From NCBI GenBank assembly GCA_037447655.1, contig JBBHKE010001857.1, positions 1 to 57,505 of the forward strand: 57,505 nt of DNA. The letters run 5' to 3'. A program made the translations under genes and the position numbers. The notes beneath the pieces are model-generated. The model searched no databases, was not told the DNA's origin, and was given only the letters and a program-made list of their open reading frames with translations. The number at the start of each line of letters is the position of its first letter. The stretch's first letter is position 1. This stretch comes from Zygnema cylindricum (lineage: Eukaryota > Streptophyta > Zygnematophyceae > Zygnematales > Zygnemataceae). Shown here piece after piece: positions 10,461-21,939 of the stretch.

Positions 10461-11266
10461 TAGGGTAACCTTCCATCAGGCGAAAAGTGGGGTTGTTTAC
10501 GGAGAAAGTACCCTTCCGTACTAGGCCGTACTGTTTTTCTTTTTTTTTACAAAAGATGTTTACTAAAAATTCGTTGAGATTCTCCAGACTTCTTGAAAAA
10601 AATTACCACCGTCCGATTTTCCATTTTCGACGCAAACTCTTCGTGTTTCTAGTACGTAGCTAGTCTCCTCCGACTGTCCTCGGGAGGAGAGTTTGTGATT
10701 ACTAGACGCGTGTTTTGGTCCACTTCTAAAGTCAGAATCGATCCACGACAGACGTGAAGCAATAAACTTACATGTGGCAAATGGAGTGTACCGTGTGACA
10801 TCAAAGCCAACCTGTTCGACGACAAAAAAATCTTGGTTGTATAGCCAGCCTGTTCGACCACAAAAAAAACTGGGTTGTAGGACATCTTGTGAAGTCTCCT
10901 TCATAAATGTGTGATACAACGATTCACGTTCAAATGGTACATTCTTGGACATTTGTACAAACTTTAATTTTGCAACGGTTTTCGTGGCCGTTGATACCAC
11001 AACAACCCTAAGAACGTTCAGATTGTACATTAGCGTGACGCTACTAGATATTTTAATCGGCGTCTGCCCGTACACATACGCAGCTGCGATTTTGTCCTTT
11101 TGGAAATGATGATTATTCTTGGGCGGCTCAACAGGTCCTACATGGTACCAATCGCAATCTAACACCTCATTCACTGGCACTACCTGATGGAAGGGTGTTA
11201 CAAATATTACTGCCAGTAAACGTGTTCGTACGATTACTGGGAACGCCTGATGGAAGGATACCCTTA
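10461..11266. mobile_element. Inverted-repeat element of 0.8 kb, TAGGGTAACCTTCCATCAGG ends
   Basis: The left end TAGGGTAACCTTCCATCAGG and the reverse complement of the right end (TAAGGGTATCCTTCCATCAG) match over about 20 bp with one extra base and one substitution. Related left ends occur at 11266 (TAGGGTGACGTTCCATCAGG) and 20722. No protein of a known transposase class is visible. The right end abuts the next copy and the TA may be shared. It holds a 205-codon minus frame. Confidence 0.6.
10563..11180 (-). CDS. Unrecognised 205-residue frame inside the inverted-repeat element
   Basis: The longest frame of the element, starting MPVNEVLDCDWYHVGP. I recognise no domain. The middle contains an imperfect local repeat (FFCGRTGWLYNQDFF / FFVVEQVGF) that comes from a tandem DNA duplication around 10800-10890, which argues against a conserved protein. 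It may be a chance frame or the remains of a coding region captured by the element. Confidence 0.25.
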   Translation of the reverse strand: MPVNEVLDCDWYHVGPVEPPKNNHHFQKDKIAAAYVYGQTPIKISSSVTLMYNLNVLRVVVVSTATKTVAKLKFVQMSKNVPFERESLYHTFMKETSQDVLQPSFFCGRTGWLYNQDFFVVEQVGFDVTRYTPFATCKFIASRLSWIDSDFRSGPKHASSNHKLSSRGQSEETSYVLETRRVCVENGKSDGGNFFQEVWRISTNF

Positions 11267-11510
11267 GGGTGACGTTCCATCAGGCGAAAAGTGGCGTAGT
11301 TTACAGAAATTCGCGACCCTCCGTACCAAATCGTACCGCCTATTTTGTTTTTATACGAAAAGCAACATTACAGAGAATCTTGTCGATACTCTCCGAAGGT
11401 CTTGGAAGTAATAGTGGTCGTCGGATGTTCATCTGCAAGGACTTTCGTTATGTTCTAAAAGTGAAACCGTAAAAATTGAGTTGGCGTACGGACTACTGTA
11501 GCATCTGCAA
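11266..11510 (+). mobile_element. Second, partial copy of the same element
   Basis: TAGGGTGACGTTCCATCAGG starts directly at the right end of the previous copy. The following GCGAAAAGTGG and the CTCTCCGAAGGTCTT block match the equivalent part of the first copy (GCGAAAAGTGG, TTCTCCAGACTTCTT). The right end was not found. Confidence 0.45.
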
Positions 11511-11699
11511 AAAGTATAAAATATTTGTCGTATTAATACTTCGTACGCAGGTACATGGTACGCAAGTCTAAGACTTGAACTTAAGTTTGTTGGTGCAAAA
11601 AATCTGAAAGATATTCAATATCAGACCGTAGCTTGCGTGGCGCCAGTCAACATAAAGCACGTGGCTTACAGACTCTACGTGATGGAACATCGACTCAAT

Positions 11700-12900
11700 T
11701 GTTGATATTTGAGTATTTTCTAGGTCTGTATTAGGATAGACAAAGAGCTGAGGCGGTCTGCCTCTAACTCCCTTTTCCAAGCCCCCACACTTGTTGTAGT
11801 CACTGAAGGCTGGATAGGGAGCTAGAGCCATGGCTGCCTAGGCTCTCTAGAGAAGACAGGGGGTAAATTAGGTAGACTTACCAAAAGTTAGTTGACGGAC
11901 ACAGGAATTGATCCTGGTACCTACCGTCCGTCAATCCGCATTAGCCGTTAGCTCTAGCCGTTATGTCTATAACAGAGATTACGATATATAGGGTTTGATA
12001 AATATATAAATCGTTATATGTAGATTAATCCGTTTAACGGCTAATAGATACTTAATACATAGATACAGTTTAAAGTACGGTATGGGGACAGATCGGATAC
12101 CGCGCATTTGTTTCGATATCGAAACAAATACCGCGCATTTGTTTCGATAGCGAAACAAATACCGCGCGTCGAATTTCAGCGGCTAGGATTATAGCCGGTT
12201 TTGATCAGACGGCCACGATAGGCGTCGCGATCATGGAAAAGGCATTTTTGGCGTTTAACGGTCTTTGCCACGTCAGATGACACGTGGCGTGATAACATTG
12301 GACTACGAGAATTCCGGAGATTACAGGAACTAATCCTGATTTGACACGTGTCGACATTTTGGCCATGTCGTACAATGGCCGTACATAAAGTACACCGGCA
12401 CCTGTACTTTTCTGTACAACACAGTAATTTGATTGGTACCGTACTTCAGAAGATAGAGTTTTAGAGAGGGAATAGGACTTAGAAATTTTTGGGTAGGCAG
12501 CTGCCTCTCCCAGAGAGCACCCTGTATAAATGGCAAACTTTCGCCAGCCATAACTAACAATTTACTTGACCATTTTCAGTGATTCTTTTTGCTGCGGACT
12601 CAAGGGAGTCCACGCTACACAAGGGTGTAGTCGGTCAGAGTTTTTGTCTGCCAAGGTGGCTGCATTTCTAAGGGAAAGTCAAAGTGGGTGAATGTGTCCA
12701 AATCTCATATTTTAACTTTGCATTCTGTGGTGAAACTGAGCACATAGAAAGTGTTATTTCACAGGGGTGAATCTATATTGGGATTGTGACTGTCAAGGGG
12801 TTAGTCACTTGGGTTTATATTAACTTGGAGTCGGCACTATCTAGATTAGCTTCTTTTGGATCTGCATACACTGAGGGCCAATGGAGGTCTCAGAGTTTCA
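11700..12900 (+). mobile_element. Solo LTR H of copia family 1
   Basis: It starts TGTTGATATTTGAGTATTTT, like LTR I, and ends with ATGGAGGTCTCAGAGTTTCA, the 20-bp gag start block that also ends LTR J. Internal landmarks are GAGCCATGGCTGCC, the antisense tRNA-like module, GACACGTGTCGACATTTTGG and the TCTCCCAGAGAGC / TATAAAT block. No primer-binding site follows, so it is a solo LTR or a truncated copy. A clear 5-bp target duplication was not found. LTR I lies tail to tail, 1.6 kb away. Confidence 0.75.
11883..11956 (-). promoter_or_regulatory. tRNA-like Pol III module antisense to LTR H
   Basis: On the minus strand: box A-like TAGAGCTAACGGCTA, then box B-like GGATCAATTCC about 42 nt on, then CTTTTGG. 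Spacing is as in a tRNA gene (box A near position 8, box B near 52). A cloverleaf is not fully restored. Confidence 0.5.
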
Positions 12901-13301
12901 ATACATGGCCTTGGTAGACTTTTCAGATACTTGATTATTTGAACCTTGGCCTAGTCCACGACCTTCGAGGTCTTAATGATTTGCTCTCTCTCTTTCTCTC
13001 TCATTTTCTGTCTTTCAAGCGACACCTCTTTTTTTACCTTTTAACAACTCAAGCTCTCTCCATGTCCGTAGACTTAGACTATACAATTTAAGACAGTACC
13101 CATATTAACGTAAATAAACAATAAAACATATTCATTATATTTTAGGTTCGAGGGTCTAAATTTGTGGGCTTCAAATTATCGTTATGTACGCTAATACCGA
13201 TTCGCGGTGTACTTTTCACTATCTAGCATTTTCATGCAAAAGTGTGCGCGAACAGAAACGCGACTTCACACGAGCGCACATCACAAATTCCCACGCGAAA
13301 C
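12901..13301. other. CT-rich sequence and a worn MITE end
   Basis: A CTCTCTCTCTTTCTC stretch at 12980-13005 is followed by a right MITE end CGATTCGCGGTGTA at 13198-13211, belonging to the TACACCGTGAATCG family. Its left partner near 13090 (GTACCCATATTAACG) is too degraded to be certain. Confidence 0.4.
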
Positions 13302-13840
13302 TACACCGTGAATCCCTTATGGTGTTAATAACAATATATCCGAGCTCTTAAATTTTGACTCTTTAATCTCAAATATACTTTAATAATACATTTTTTTTTC
13401 ACCTTAACATAAGTACGGTTAATTACCGCCATTGACTGTAATTTAACGGGTTCTAAAATAGCGTATTGTACGAAATGGGTTATTCTGTATTAAAACTGCT
13501 CGTTTTTTGGTAGAATCGTACAAAAGAAGTGTTAGGTAACGACGTTGAGACATGAAAGTGAGTGGGGTTGACATGGGAAAGCACTCTCAAAATCGATTCC
13601 TCGTAGCAAAAGACGGGCTAAATCATGCGAACCTATTCTCACGTGTTCAACGTCAACTACTTAAACATAGGTTTGATCCTTGTAAGGGCTACACTATAGA
13701 GATGTGTATCCTAATTAAAGGTTAGGTAGATAAATTAAAGTGTTTTTTGCAAGAGGTTATGAAACCCAATATAGCGTTGATAACACAATTGTTATATTTA
13801 CACTAATAATTTCTTAATACTTTAAGCGATTAACGGTGTA
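13302..13840. mobile_element. MITE S, TACACCGTGAATC ends
   Basis: Left TACACCGTGAATCCCTTAT and right GCGATTAACGGTGTA are imperfect inverted repeats. At 539 bp it is close in size to MITE P (543 bp). No coding region. Confidence 0.55.
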
Positions 13841-14457
13841 CCGACGTAATTATTAATTACATAAAGTGACAATGACGTTTTGTACTAGAGTCATACGAAA
13901 TCAACCATCACGCATTCTAAACAATCATTGATTCATTTAGTACACTATAAACCGTACGCTTGAAATTTCGCTACTAATTTGACTCTTAACCTGTTACAAC
14001 GAACATGCACTTGTTATTTTGACGTGTTAAAAATCGCATAAGTGTTCCGACACCAATTGTTAATAATCGCTAAAGTGCTCACAGAGATGCTCATAACAAA
14101 ATCAATCTCACAGCGGAAACTTAAATAAACATTTTCACAAATAAAAACACTCGCAGCTCAGAAAGAAATTATGTCGGCCAAATATCAATATGTTAAACCG
14201 AAACTCTTTAAAACAACCTCTGGAATCTTACATCACACACGTCCTACTTCCTTACTCTTCTCTACTTCCTCCTTCTTGGTTCCTCACTCAGACAATGTTC
14301 CTGCCATGATGCACTCCCATATTGCATACTAACGGTTGGAACACTCACTAACATATCTTTTGTGATCAACAACTAATGACCACTGCTCCACTAGCGAGAC
14401 AAGTGAAATCGCAAGTCCACGGCGACGTCGCCCTATGATACATTCTATGCCAAAATA
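13841..14457. other. No supported feature
   Basis: AT-rich, then mixed sequence between MITE S and LTR I. No gene or repeat end was recognised. Confidence 0.4.
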
Positions 14458-15582
14458 GCAAAACTTATGGGCTCCATTGCCCTGAATTTCAAATCAAAGA
14501 AGCTAATCTAGGTAGTGCAGAGCTAACTTGATATAAGCAAATGACTGACCCGGACAATCAGACCCGATATAATACACCCATGTGAAATAACACTTTCTGT
14601 GTGCTCAGTTCCACCACAAAATGCAAAGTTAGAATATGAGATTTGGACACATTCACCCACTTTGAATTTCCTTAGAAATGCAGCCACCTTGTCAGGCAAA
14701 CACTTTGACTTACTGCACCCCTGTGTAGCCTAGACTCCCCTGAGTGCGCAGCAAAAAGAATCACTGAAATTGGTGATTTGAGCTGATAGTTATGGTCGGT
14801 CAAAGTTTGCCATTTATACAGGGTGCTCTCTGGGAGAGGCGGCTACCTACCCAAAATATTTGAAGTCCTAAACCCCTCTCTAAACCCCCTAGTAATGAGG
14901 TACTGACGAATCACAGGACTTTACCGTACAATAAAGTACAAATGCCGGAGTACTTTCTGTACGGACAATGCACGACGTCGCTATAATGCGACATTTATCA
15001 CATTCGGATTTGTTTTCTTCCTTTACCGAGATTCCGTAAACCCGTATGATGTTGCCACGTGTCATCGGGAGTGGCGCAGTCCGCACACGACCAAATTGTC
15101 CTTTCCGCCAAGCGAGCGCTAACCGCGACCGTCCGATTTATATCGGTATTTAATACGGACCGTCGAAACAAATGTTTGTACTATTTGTTTTGTCTGGTAC
15201 AAATAGTATAACTGTTTCTATGCCCTATAAACCGTAATCTAGTTAAATGGAAAAATCTACGTGTACATGTTTATATACATATAAAACTTAATATACTTTA
15301 GCACTAGTCATAGACTAAACGAACAAAGCTACCGGCTACGGGTAACTTTACGGTCGGCAGGTGTCAAGATCAATTCTTGGGTTCGTCAAGTACCTTTTGG
15401 TAAATCTACCTAAATCACCCCCTGTCTTCTCTAGTGAGCTTAGGCAGCCATGGCTCTAGCTCCTGTTATCCAGCCTTCAATGACTACGACAACTGTGGGG
15501 GCTTGGAGAGGGGAGTTAGAGGCAGACAACCTCTGCTCTTTTCTATCCTAATACAGACCTAGAAAATACTCAAATATCAACA
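14458..15582 (-). mobile_element. Solo LTR I of copia family 1
   Basis: On the minus strand it starts TGTTGATATTTGAG and ends with ATGGAGCCCATAAGTTTTGC, the 20-nt gag start block. Flanks AAATA (14453-14457) and AAACA (15583-15587) look like a target duplication with one change. It shares the CCATGGCTCTAGCTCC region, the tRNA-like module and the CTGAGTGCGCAGCAAAAAG region with H, in opposite orientation. Confidence 0.75.
15330..15398 (+). promoter_or_regulatory. tRNA-like Pol III module antisense to LTR I
   Basis: On the plus strand: TACCGGCTACGGGTAAC (box A-like), AGATCAATTCT (box B-like) at 15367-15377, then CCTTTTGG at 15393-15400. Same order and spacing as in LTR H. Confidence 0.5.
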
Positions 15583-15750
15583 AAACATAATGGCGCGCAC
15601 TAAACTAGCATAAATAAAGACAACTTACAAATTAACATACTTGCCGTGTAAGAGGATATAAAAAAGACGAAACCCGATCTACGCCATCATGCATAAATAA
15701 TCTATGTAACGGCTGGTACTAAATCGCCGTACATTGAATGAACTAAAGGT

Positions 15751-18596
15751 CTGAGGTTACAAACGGTTAACCGAACTTGAACGTGATCGTTACTCGACCG
15801 CCCGCGTCGGATTCGAAACGGATTCGGGTGTCGAATTTCAGGAGCCGAGTGGATTGAGTAGGTGATTCACAAAAAAATAAATAAATCGGGTACGGTCGGG
15901 TGAGCAAAAAACGAACAAAATTGAAGGTTTTATACCTATATATACTATCCAATATTATAGTACTTTGTACTCTTGGTATCGTAGAAGTACTTGACCTCAT
16001 GATTAGCGTCGCAAATCTAACACGGTAATAACACTATTCATTTCGCACATCTTACTGGAAGATAATGGCCGTAAATTGTACTCTATTATAAAGTGTTAAT
16101 TATGGCTTTAAACGGTGTTTCCACAAATATGTCAAATTATTATGTCAATTTTTTGTGACAGATCGTAATTATTGGCTTACTCATACGTCGTACATTATTG
16201 CAAAGTGCTAATAATGCATTTTATATTGTGTTTCCACAGATAAATCAAATTATTTTGTCAATTTTACTCGACATATATTAATTATTGCCTAATAAATTAG
16301 TGGAAGTCAAATCATCACGTCAACTTCCCAATTTATTGCGCCACTTTTATTCGTAGTTTTATCATCCCAAAAGTTAGAGAAAATATTGATAGCAATGTTT
16401 TTGTGGCATTTACGACCGATATCTGGACCAAGACAATGAAAAAAACATCAATCATGTTAGTTACCGCTCATTTTAGCGACAAAAAGTATAAAATTCACGC
16501 ACGCACTCTTCAAGTCAATCATTTCCGAAGGAAAAACATACCACGGAAAATGTTTAAATGACTTTCAAAAATTGTTTGACCAAATTTGAAATGTCTAATT
16601 TTCATGTTTTGGAAAATCGTTGCTTTGTTGTGACTGACAGTGGCTCTAACATGTGTGCGGTTGAAGGTCTACCGAGTATGTATACTTGGATACCTTGCGC
16701 GGACCATAAAATTGTTGCAACTGTGTCAAAGATTTTGAACAAAAGCGCAACTTCTAACAAATACATCTTCTAACAAATACATCGTACAAGAGTGGAACTT
16801 CCAAAAAATACAAATACGATGTAGAAGTTATTGAATTGTTTAATCTGATTGACTCTTGTAAATCATTGGTCACGTTTTTCAAACAAAGAAATTTACAAAA
16901 TCTTTTTCAAAACACTTTAAAACAAGAAAACACAAAGCAGTGGAATTCTTTGATCCGAATATATAAGATTATTTACGATGCATTCAATGACATGAGATCG
17001 ATAGCTCAAGAAAAAATATATTGATACCTCATGCATGAATCAATAAGACTCATTTAACCAAACTCATACAATTTTTATAAATGATCTAAAACAGCGTCCC
17101 TAACGTTGGTAAAATTCAAAGAACCAACTTTACATTTGGTTGTGGTTGAACGATTCTCTCTCCATAACCACTGTAAGAAAAGAAAAACATCTCATAATGA
17201 TAGTGAAAACGAATGCCCAAACGATTCCCCAAACTTGCAAAAATTGAAAGATTTTTTTTCTGAAATTTGCACTCCGAATTGGGGCTTTCACGAGTATCAC
17301 ATTGTCGCGACTTTTTTAGATCCCGACAAAAAAATATGCTTGAAATAATTCGGGTATCAAAAACCGAAATTGAAAGCAGAAGGGCCAAACTTCGAGAACT
17401 CGCAAACGACCTTGGTAATGACGTTAATTTCGGTAGTCCTCAACGTATAACAAAAAAATCGCGGAGTATGGACGGATTCCATTATTCTTTTGGTGAGAGC
17501 GATGACGAAAACGAGGTTTTTATTACCACTGACAAAAAAACGCTCGTTAATGATGAATTGAAACGTTACTTTTTTTAAAACTAGTATAAAGTTTTTTAGT
17601 TATATTGTTTTTTTTTCTTTTAAATTTTGATGTATTTCACAATTTTTGTATTGTTTATCCTTTTTTTTAACTAGAATGCTTACCTTTTAAAGCATAGTAT
17701 TTGCACGAAATTTACATATATAGATTTTGTGTAATTTTGAAGTTTGAAGATGAAAATTTGTATCATAGAGTCAAAAATCGGACTAGTATTTATTTGTTGT
17801 AATTTGTTGATTTATATATTTGATATTACAGAAGAATTATTGTTTTTTTTGTTTATCAAAATGTGTTTTTAACTAATTGATTTTCCATGTGAAAAACTAA
17901 GATTTTTTTTAAGGCATACATAATAAAAAATTTACCTTTTTTTCATAATTCATAACATAGTATCGTAGTCTAAAAAAAAAACGTCCATCAAATAGAGCGA
18001 AAATTTAAATCTGCGAGAGAGTAAACATTAATCTAAGAGTTTGAAGATTAATCTAAGAGTTACACGCAAAATAAGGAAAAAATCTCTTGGCGGAGGTGAT
18101 CGTCGAGGAAAAAAAATCGTTAAAAAAGATTGCAAAAAGACAAAATAGTAAAAAGTAGAGGAACACGAACTGTTTTTTGCAAAGGGAGATGTACCACTAC
18201 ATCGCTCATCATTATTAATGTCAATAAGTTGCCACTATTTATAACCAAAAATCACAAAATAGAGTAAACAACGTTATTTAAAGACGTGGACTTCAACCTG
18301 TCGCGTCTCTTTGCATTAAATAGTATTATTAATTAAAAAATTTCATTAACATTAATAAATGTTTAACACTAATAACAATGGGCGTTGTAATTTCGTACTT
18401 ATTCGGGTACTGGCGGGTATGGGTAGTCACGAGAAATCGAGTTTCGGTTAATTTTTAGTTTTTGTAAAGGCGTATCGGGTAACGGGTAACAATTTAGGAG
18501 CGTGACATAACCCGGTCGAGTGTCGGGTACTCAAATTTTGAAAAAAAAAAAATCGTTAGTTTCGGGTATCTTAAATTTTGACTTTTGCGACCTCTG
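15751..18596 (+). mobile_element. Large hAT element with decayed transposase
   Basis: The left end CTGAGGTTACAAACGG is a worn version of CAGAGGTCGCAAACGG, and the right end is TTTTGCGACCTCTG. Flanks CTAAAGGT (15743-15750) and CCAAAGGT (18597-18604) agree at 7 of 8 bases, the hAT target size. Subterminal GGGTA/CGGGT-rich blocks occur at both ends. The transposase relic occupies about 16368-17578. The last kilobase is AT-rich and non-coding. Confidence 0.85.
16368..17578 (+). pseudogene. hAT-family transposase, broken and lacking the dimerisation domain
   Basis: Successive fragments in order: FVAFTTDIWTKTMKK and VTAHFSDKKYK near 16410-16480 (the hAT DxWT / TAHF region with the first catalytic Asp); FVVTDSGSNMCAVEG and WIPCADHKIVATV near 16620-16730 (the TDxxSN and CxxH motifs); KQWNSLIRIYKII near 16935; then FHEYHIVATFLDPDKK near 17290 (the LDPR-K motif). 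The last frame ends DELKRYFF, where the hATC dimerisation domain should begin, but that domain is absent. Stops and frame changes separate the pieces. No BED zinc finger was seen upstream. It cannot make an active enzyme. Confidence 0.85.
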
Positions 18597-18706
18597 CCAA
18601 AGGTATTCCCATTCAAATGACGAAACGATACTCAAGTTAGTGCCATGCGAACTAAAACATTAACAAATCCACGGCCTGTCAATTCTCCACATTGAACCTA
18701 AACATG

Positions 18707-18790
18707 ATATAGGTTGATCCACGAATTTTCCCAATATTCTTAGTTAGATATAGGTTTATCCACGAATTCTCCCAATAATCTTAGCAATTC
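18707..18790. repeat. About 42-bp tandem duplication between two hAT elements
   Basis: ATATAGGTTGATCCACGAAT and ATATAGGTTTATCCACGAAT begin the two copies, each followed by TCCCAATA.TCTTAG. Confidence 0.75.
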
Positions 18791-18796
18791 CCCTCT

Positions 18797-19180
18797 CAGA
18801 GGTGGCAAACGGTTACCAGAAACCGTAACTGACCGTTACCCGACCGCCCGCAAACAGTTGCGGTCAGGTAAGCACAAAACGAAAAAAGTTGAAGGTTTTG
18901 TACTGCCCATAATATCCAACATTATTGTACTTTGTACTCTTGGTATTGTGGAAGGCCTTAAGGGAGATGTACCACTAATATTGTTCTTATTCAGGTACGG
19001 GCGGTACGGGTAGTCATAGAAAATCGGGTTACGGTTAAACTTTTATTTTTGTAAACGCGTATCCGGTAAAGGGTAACAATTAAGGAGCGTGATATAACTC
19101 GATCGGGCGTGGGGTCCTCAGATTTTGAAAAAAAAAATGTCGCTTTTCGTTATTTTAAATTCTGACTTTTGCGACCCCTA
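18797..19180 (+). mobile_element. Short hAT relative of the large element
   Basis: It starts CAGAGGTGGCAAACGG and ends TTTTGCGACCCCTA. The first 170 bp resemble the left end of the 15751 element (GAAGGTTTTGTACTG.., TACTTTGTACTCTTGGTATTG). The last 190 bp resemble its right end (GGAGCGTGATATAAC..). The middle with the transposase is gone. The flanks agree poorly (about 5 of 8), so the target duplication is uncertain. Confidence 0.75.
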
Positions 19181-20721
19181 CCCCGTTTAGGATGCGTCTC
19201 CATGTGACAAAGTAAGGGATTTTTTTCTGTCCATTTCCAGTAAATCTTGGAGCCGCACCGCGTAAGTTTCAACCATACAACAAAAAATAAAAAAGGAGAA
19301 GTACATTTTGCATCATCATTGAATTTAGGAAATACTACGTGTTGTCGTCTTGTGTTTTTCGACCCACGGCCACGCCAAACAACCTCATCTTCAAACTTTT
19401 ATTCAAAACATAGGGAAGATGCGTTTTAAAACAAAGTATTTTCGAAAAACAAATAGGAACACGTATTCGCACGTGTACAAATTTTCAAAGAAATTTCAAA
19501 CGAATTGAAGCGACAGGGAAAGGTACAGTATTCGTTATTTTTTGTCCATTTGCGTCCATCAAAGAACAGAATTTGTTTTGTTTTGTTGCGCTTTTTTCAG
19601 TACGGATTTTTCCATTCCAGGCGTCTGAAAATTTCAATGCCATTTGACAAAATTGTGAGAAATTTCCGAGGGCGCCCCAGCAAGTCGCACACGCAGCCTC
19701 ACATTCTCTCCTTCAAACTGCATCACTCTTTCAAATTTCACTATTCTTTATCCTTTCACGAGACGACTCTTCGCTGATCTTATGGAAGCTGGAGAAAACA
19801 TAATTACCAAAAAAAAAATATAATTATTGTGCTTCATATTGGTTTTATTACGTCACACTTAATCATATTTGCAAATCGGTTATTTCTAAAACCAAATTGT
19901 ATTATGGTTATTATAATTGTTTTTATTTGTTTTTCTATATTATCTTTAATTATTTACACAAGAATGAAAAAATCAATGCATCCTCTAGGAGTTAAACATA
20001 AGGCTTAAATTTTTGATGATTTTAATCAAATATGAGATTAGGTACTTCAAATAGGAATAGAGATTCATTACCAAAAAGGCAGTTGTATAAGAAGGCAGTG
20101 CCAGCGATGGACAACATTTATGGACAAATGGTTGAAAAGGTAAATATCTACAAATGTCACATAAACTTATGCGACGTCACTAACTATTTTGAACAACCAG
20201 GTGCGTCATCACAGATTGTAGTAGTTGGCAATCGTCACGGGCACTGTTAATGTGTAAAATGGTCACACCATAAAGTAACAATTTGTTTTGTTACACATAG
20301 GGACAGTTGAAATTCGGGTCCGCCGGATTTGCGCTAAAAAAAAATTTCCTTAAGTTTCAAGTACATGTAGATGCACCATTATTGAGAGAAGCGGTGGAAG
20401 GCGCGACGCCTATTTCAGCCGCCCCCCTCTTAAACAAGTTACCGTACAAAGTACCAAATCGAATATCAATTCGGACAGAAAAATGGAACACCCAAATCTT
20501 TTTTTTCTTTTAACTGGAGGCTTAACTCCCAATTTTGTTCGCCCCCTCTAACATATAACTGACATAAAAAAACCCAATGTCAAATCACTTCACAATTTAA
20601 AATAGTAACTCGATAGCGTAAACTTTGACGCCAACGCCACATGGGCACGTGCCGAGTTTGTGTAGTAGACGTCAAACGAACATATAAAATAAACTCTAAT
20701 TTGTGGTGCCTCTACAAAATA
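19181..20721. other. No recognised gene
   Basis: AT-rich sequence with frames of 60-90 codons (19247-19429, 19505-19777, 20032-20250, 20307-20513), none similar to a family I know. No LTR or TIR structure is seen. This could be unique intergenic DNA. Confidence 0.4.
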
Positions 20722-20935
20722 AGGGTGAAGTTCCATTAGGGAAAAAATGAGGATGTTACTGAATGTGGTATTGTTTCGTACATTGCCGTATCAATTAATT
20801 TTTTTTGTTAAAAAAAAAAGGCTTCTGAATGACACATTTGATTCTCCAAAGTTATGGGCGTAAACCACAACCGTCCGATGCAGAATCAAATACGCCATCG
20901 GTCGAACGTTCCAGGTTGCTTCAAGTGCAATTTTG
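20722..20935 (+). mobile_element. Third, partial copy of the TAGGGT..TTCCATCAGG element
   Basis: AGGGTGAAGTTCCATTAGGG starts a stretch that keeps the order of the copies at 10461 and 11266: a GTACATTGCCGTA block, TTCTCCAAAG and ACCACAACCGTCCGATGCAG. LTR B interrupts it at 20936. Confidence 0.45.
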
Positions 20936-21921
20936 TGTCCCCCATTGGACTGCAAAATCCAAGAAGCCTCTAGATAGCTTTTGACTAACCCACTTTCAAC
21001 TAGAACTGCTGCTACCTAAGCAGGAAGATAGTCAATCTGACTGCACCCTTGTGCAGTCTGGACTCCCTTGAGTCCACAACAAAAGAATTACTGAAAACGC
21101 CCAACCAGGCGATTAGATTTCAAGTGGCAAAGATGCCAATATTTATACATGCATATTGGGAGAGAGGCGGCTATCTCCTCAATCCTCTATGTCCTAAACC
21201 CCTTTCACAACCCCTATCTACAGATGTACGAACCAATTAGGAGATTGTACAGTACAGAAAGGTACTACGACCGATGTACTTTTTGTACGACCTGTGTACG
21301 ACAAGGTCATGAAGTGGACGTCTGTCTTCTTCAAACTTGTCCTCGCGCTCCCCGTGATTCCCGCTTCCCAATGATATCTTGCCACGTGTCTACAAGTCAT
21401 GTCACGTGCGAAAACCGCTAAGGCAGCTATTTCGGGATCTCGGTGATGATGAAGGCCGTCGAATCCAAACCGGCTTTTAATGCTATCTGTTCAAAATAAC
21501 AAATGTCCGGTACATTTGTTTCATGCTTCCTAAAACTCAACTAGTTTCTTTGTCCTCAATTTGTTGTTCTGTTAATCGAATAAATGATCTAGCTAATCTT
21601 TAAATAGCAATAAAACCTTATGTATCATAACGGACTAATACGACAGACCGGTAAGAGCTGACGGCTATGCCTCGCTTTGCCAGTAGGAGGTTCGAGTCAT
21701 GCCGGACTCAACCTTTTTGTTGAGAGTGACTTAGGTCACTCTTTAGTCCTGCCTAAGGAGTTGAGGTAGCCATGGCTCCACCGCCCTCTCTCTCCTTCAG
21801 TGAGTAGAAGAAGTATGGGGGCTAGAGAGAGGTGGAGGCAGGCTGCCTACGCTTCTTCTTTAAGCTATTCTAATGAATTAAGACCTAGAAAATATCTCCC
21901 CTAAATCTAGTGATTTCAACA
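20936..21921 (-). mobile_element. 3' LTR of B
   Basis: 986 bp from TGTTGAAATCACTAGATTTA (minus strand) to TGCA. It carries TAGCCATGGCT, the tRNA-like module with the best box B of the set, a CACGTG-bearing block and TATAAAT. The right edge is set by the polypurine tract and the left edge by comparison with the 5' LTR (26233). The left flank is TCAAG. Confidence 0.85.
21649..21718 (+). promoter_or_regulatory. tRNA-like Pol III module antisense to LTR B
   Basis: GGTAAGAGCTGACGGCTAT (box A-like), GGTTCGAGTCA at 21689-21699 (box B, 10 of 11 against GGTTCGANTCC), and a TTTTT terminator at 21714-21718. This is the most tRNA-like of the eight modules. Confidence 0.55.
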
Positions 21922-21939
21922 CTCCCCTTATTTTCTAGT

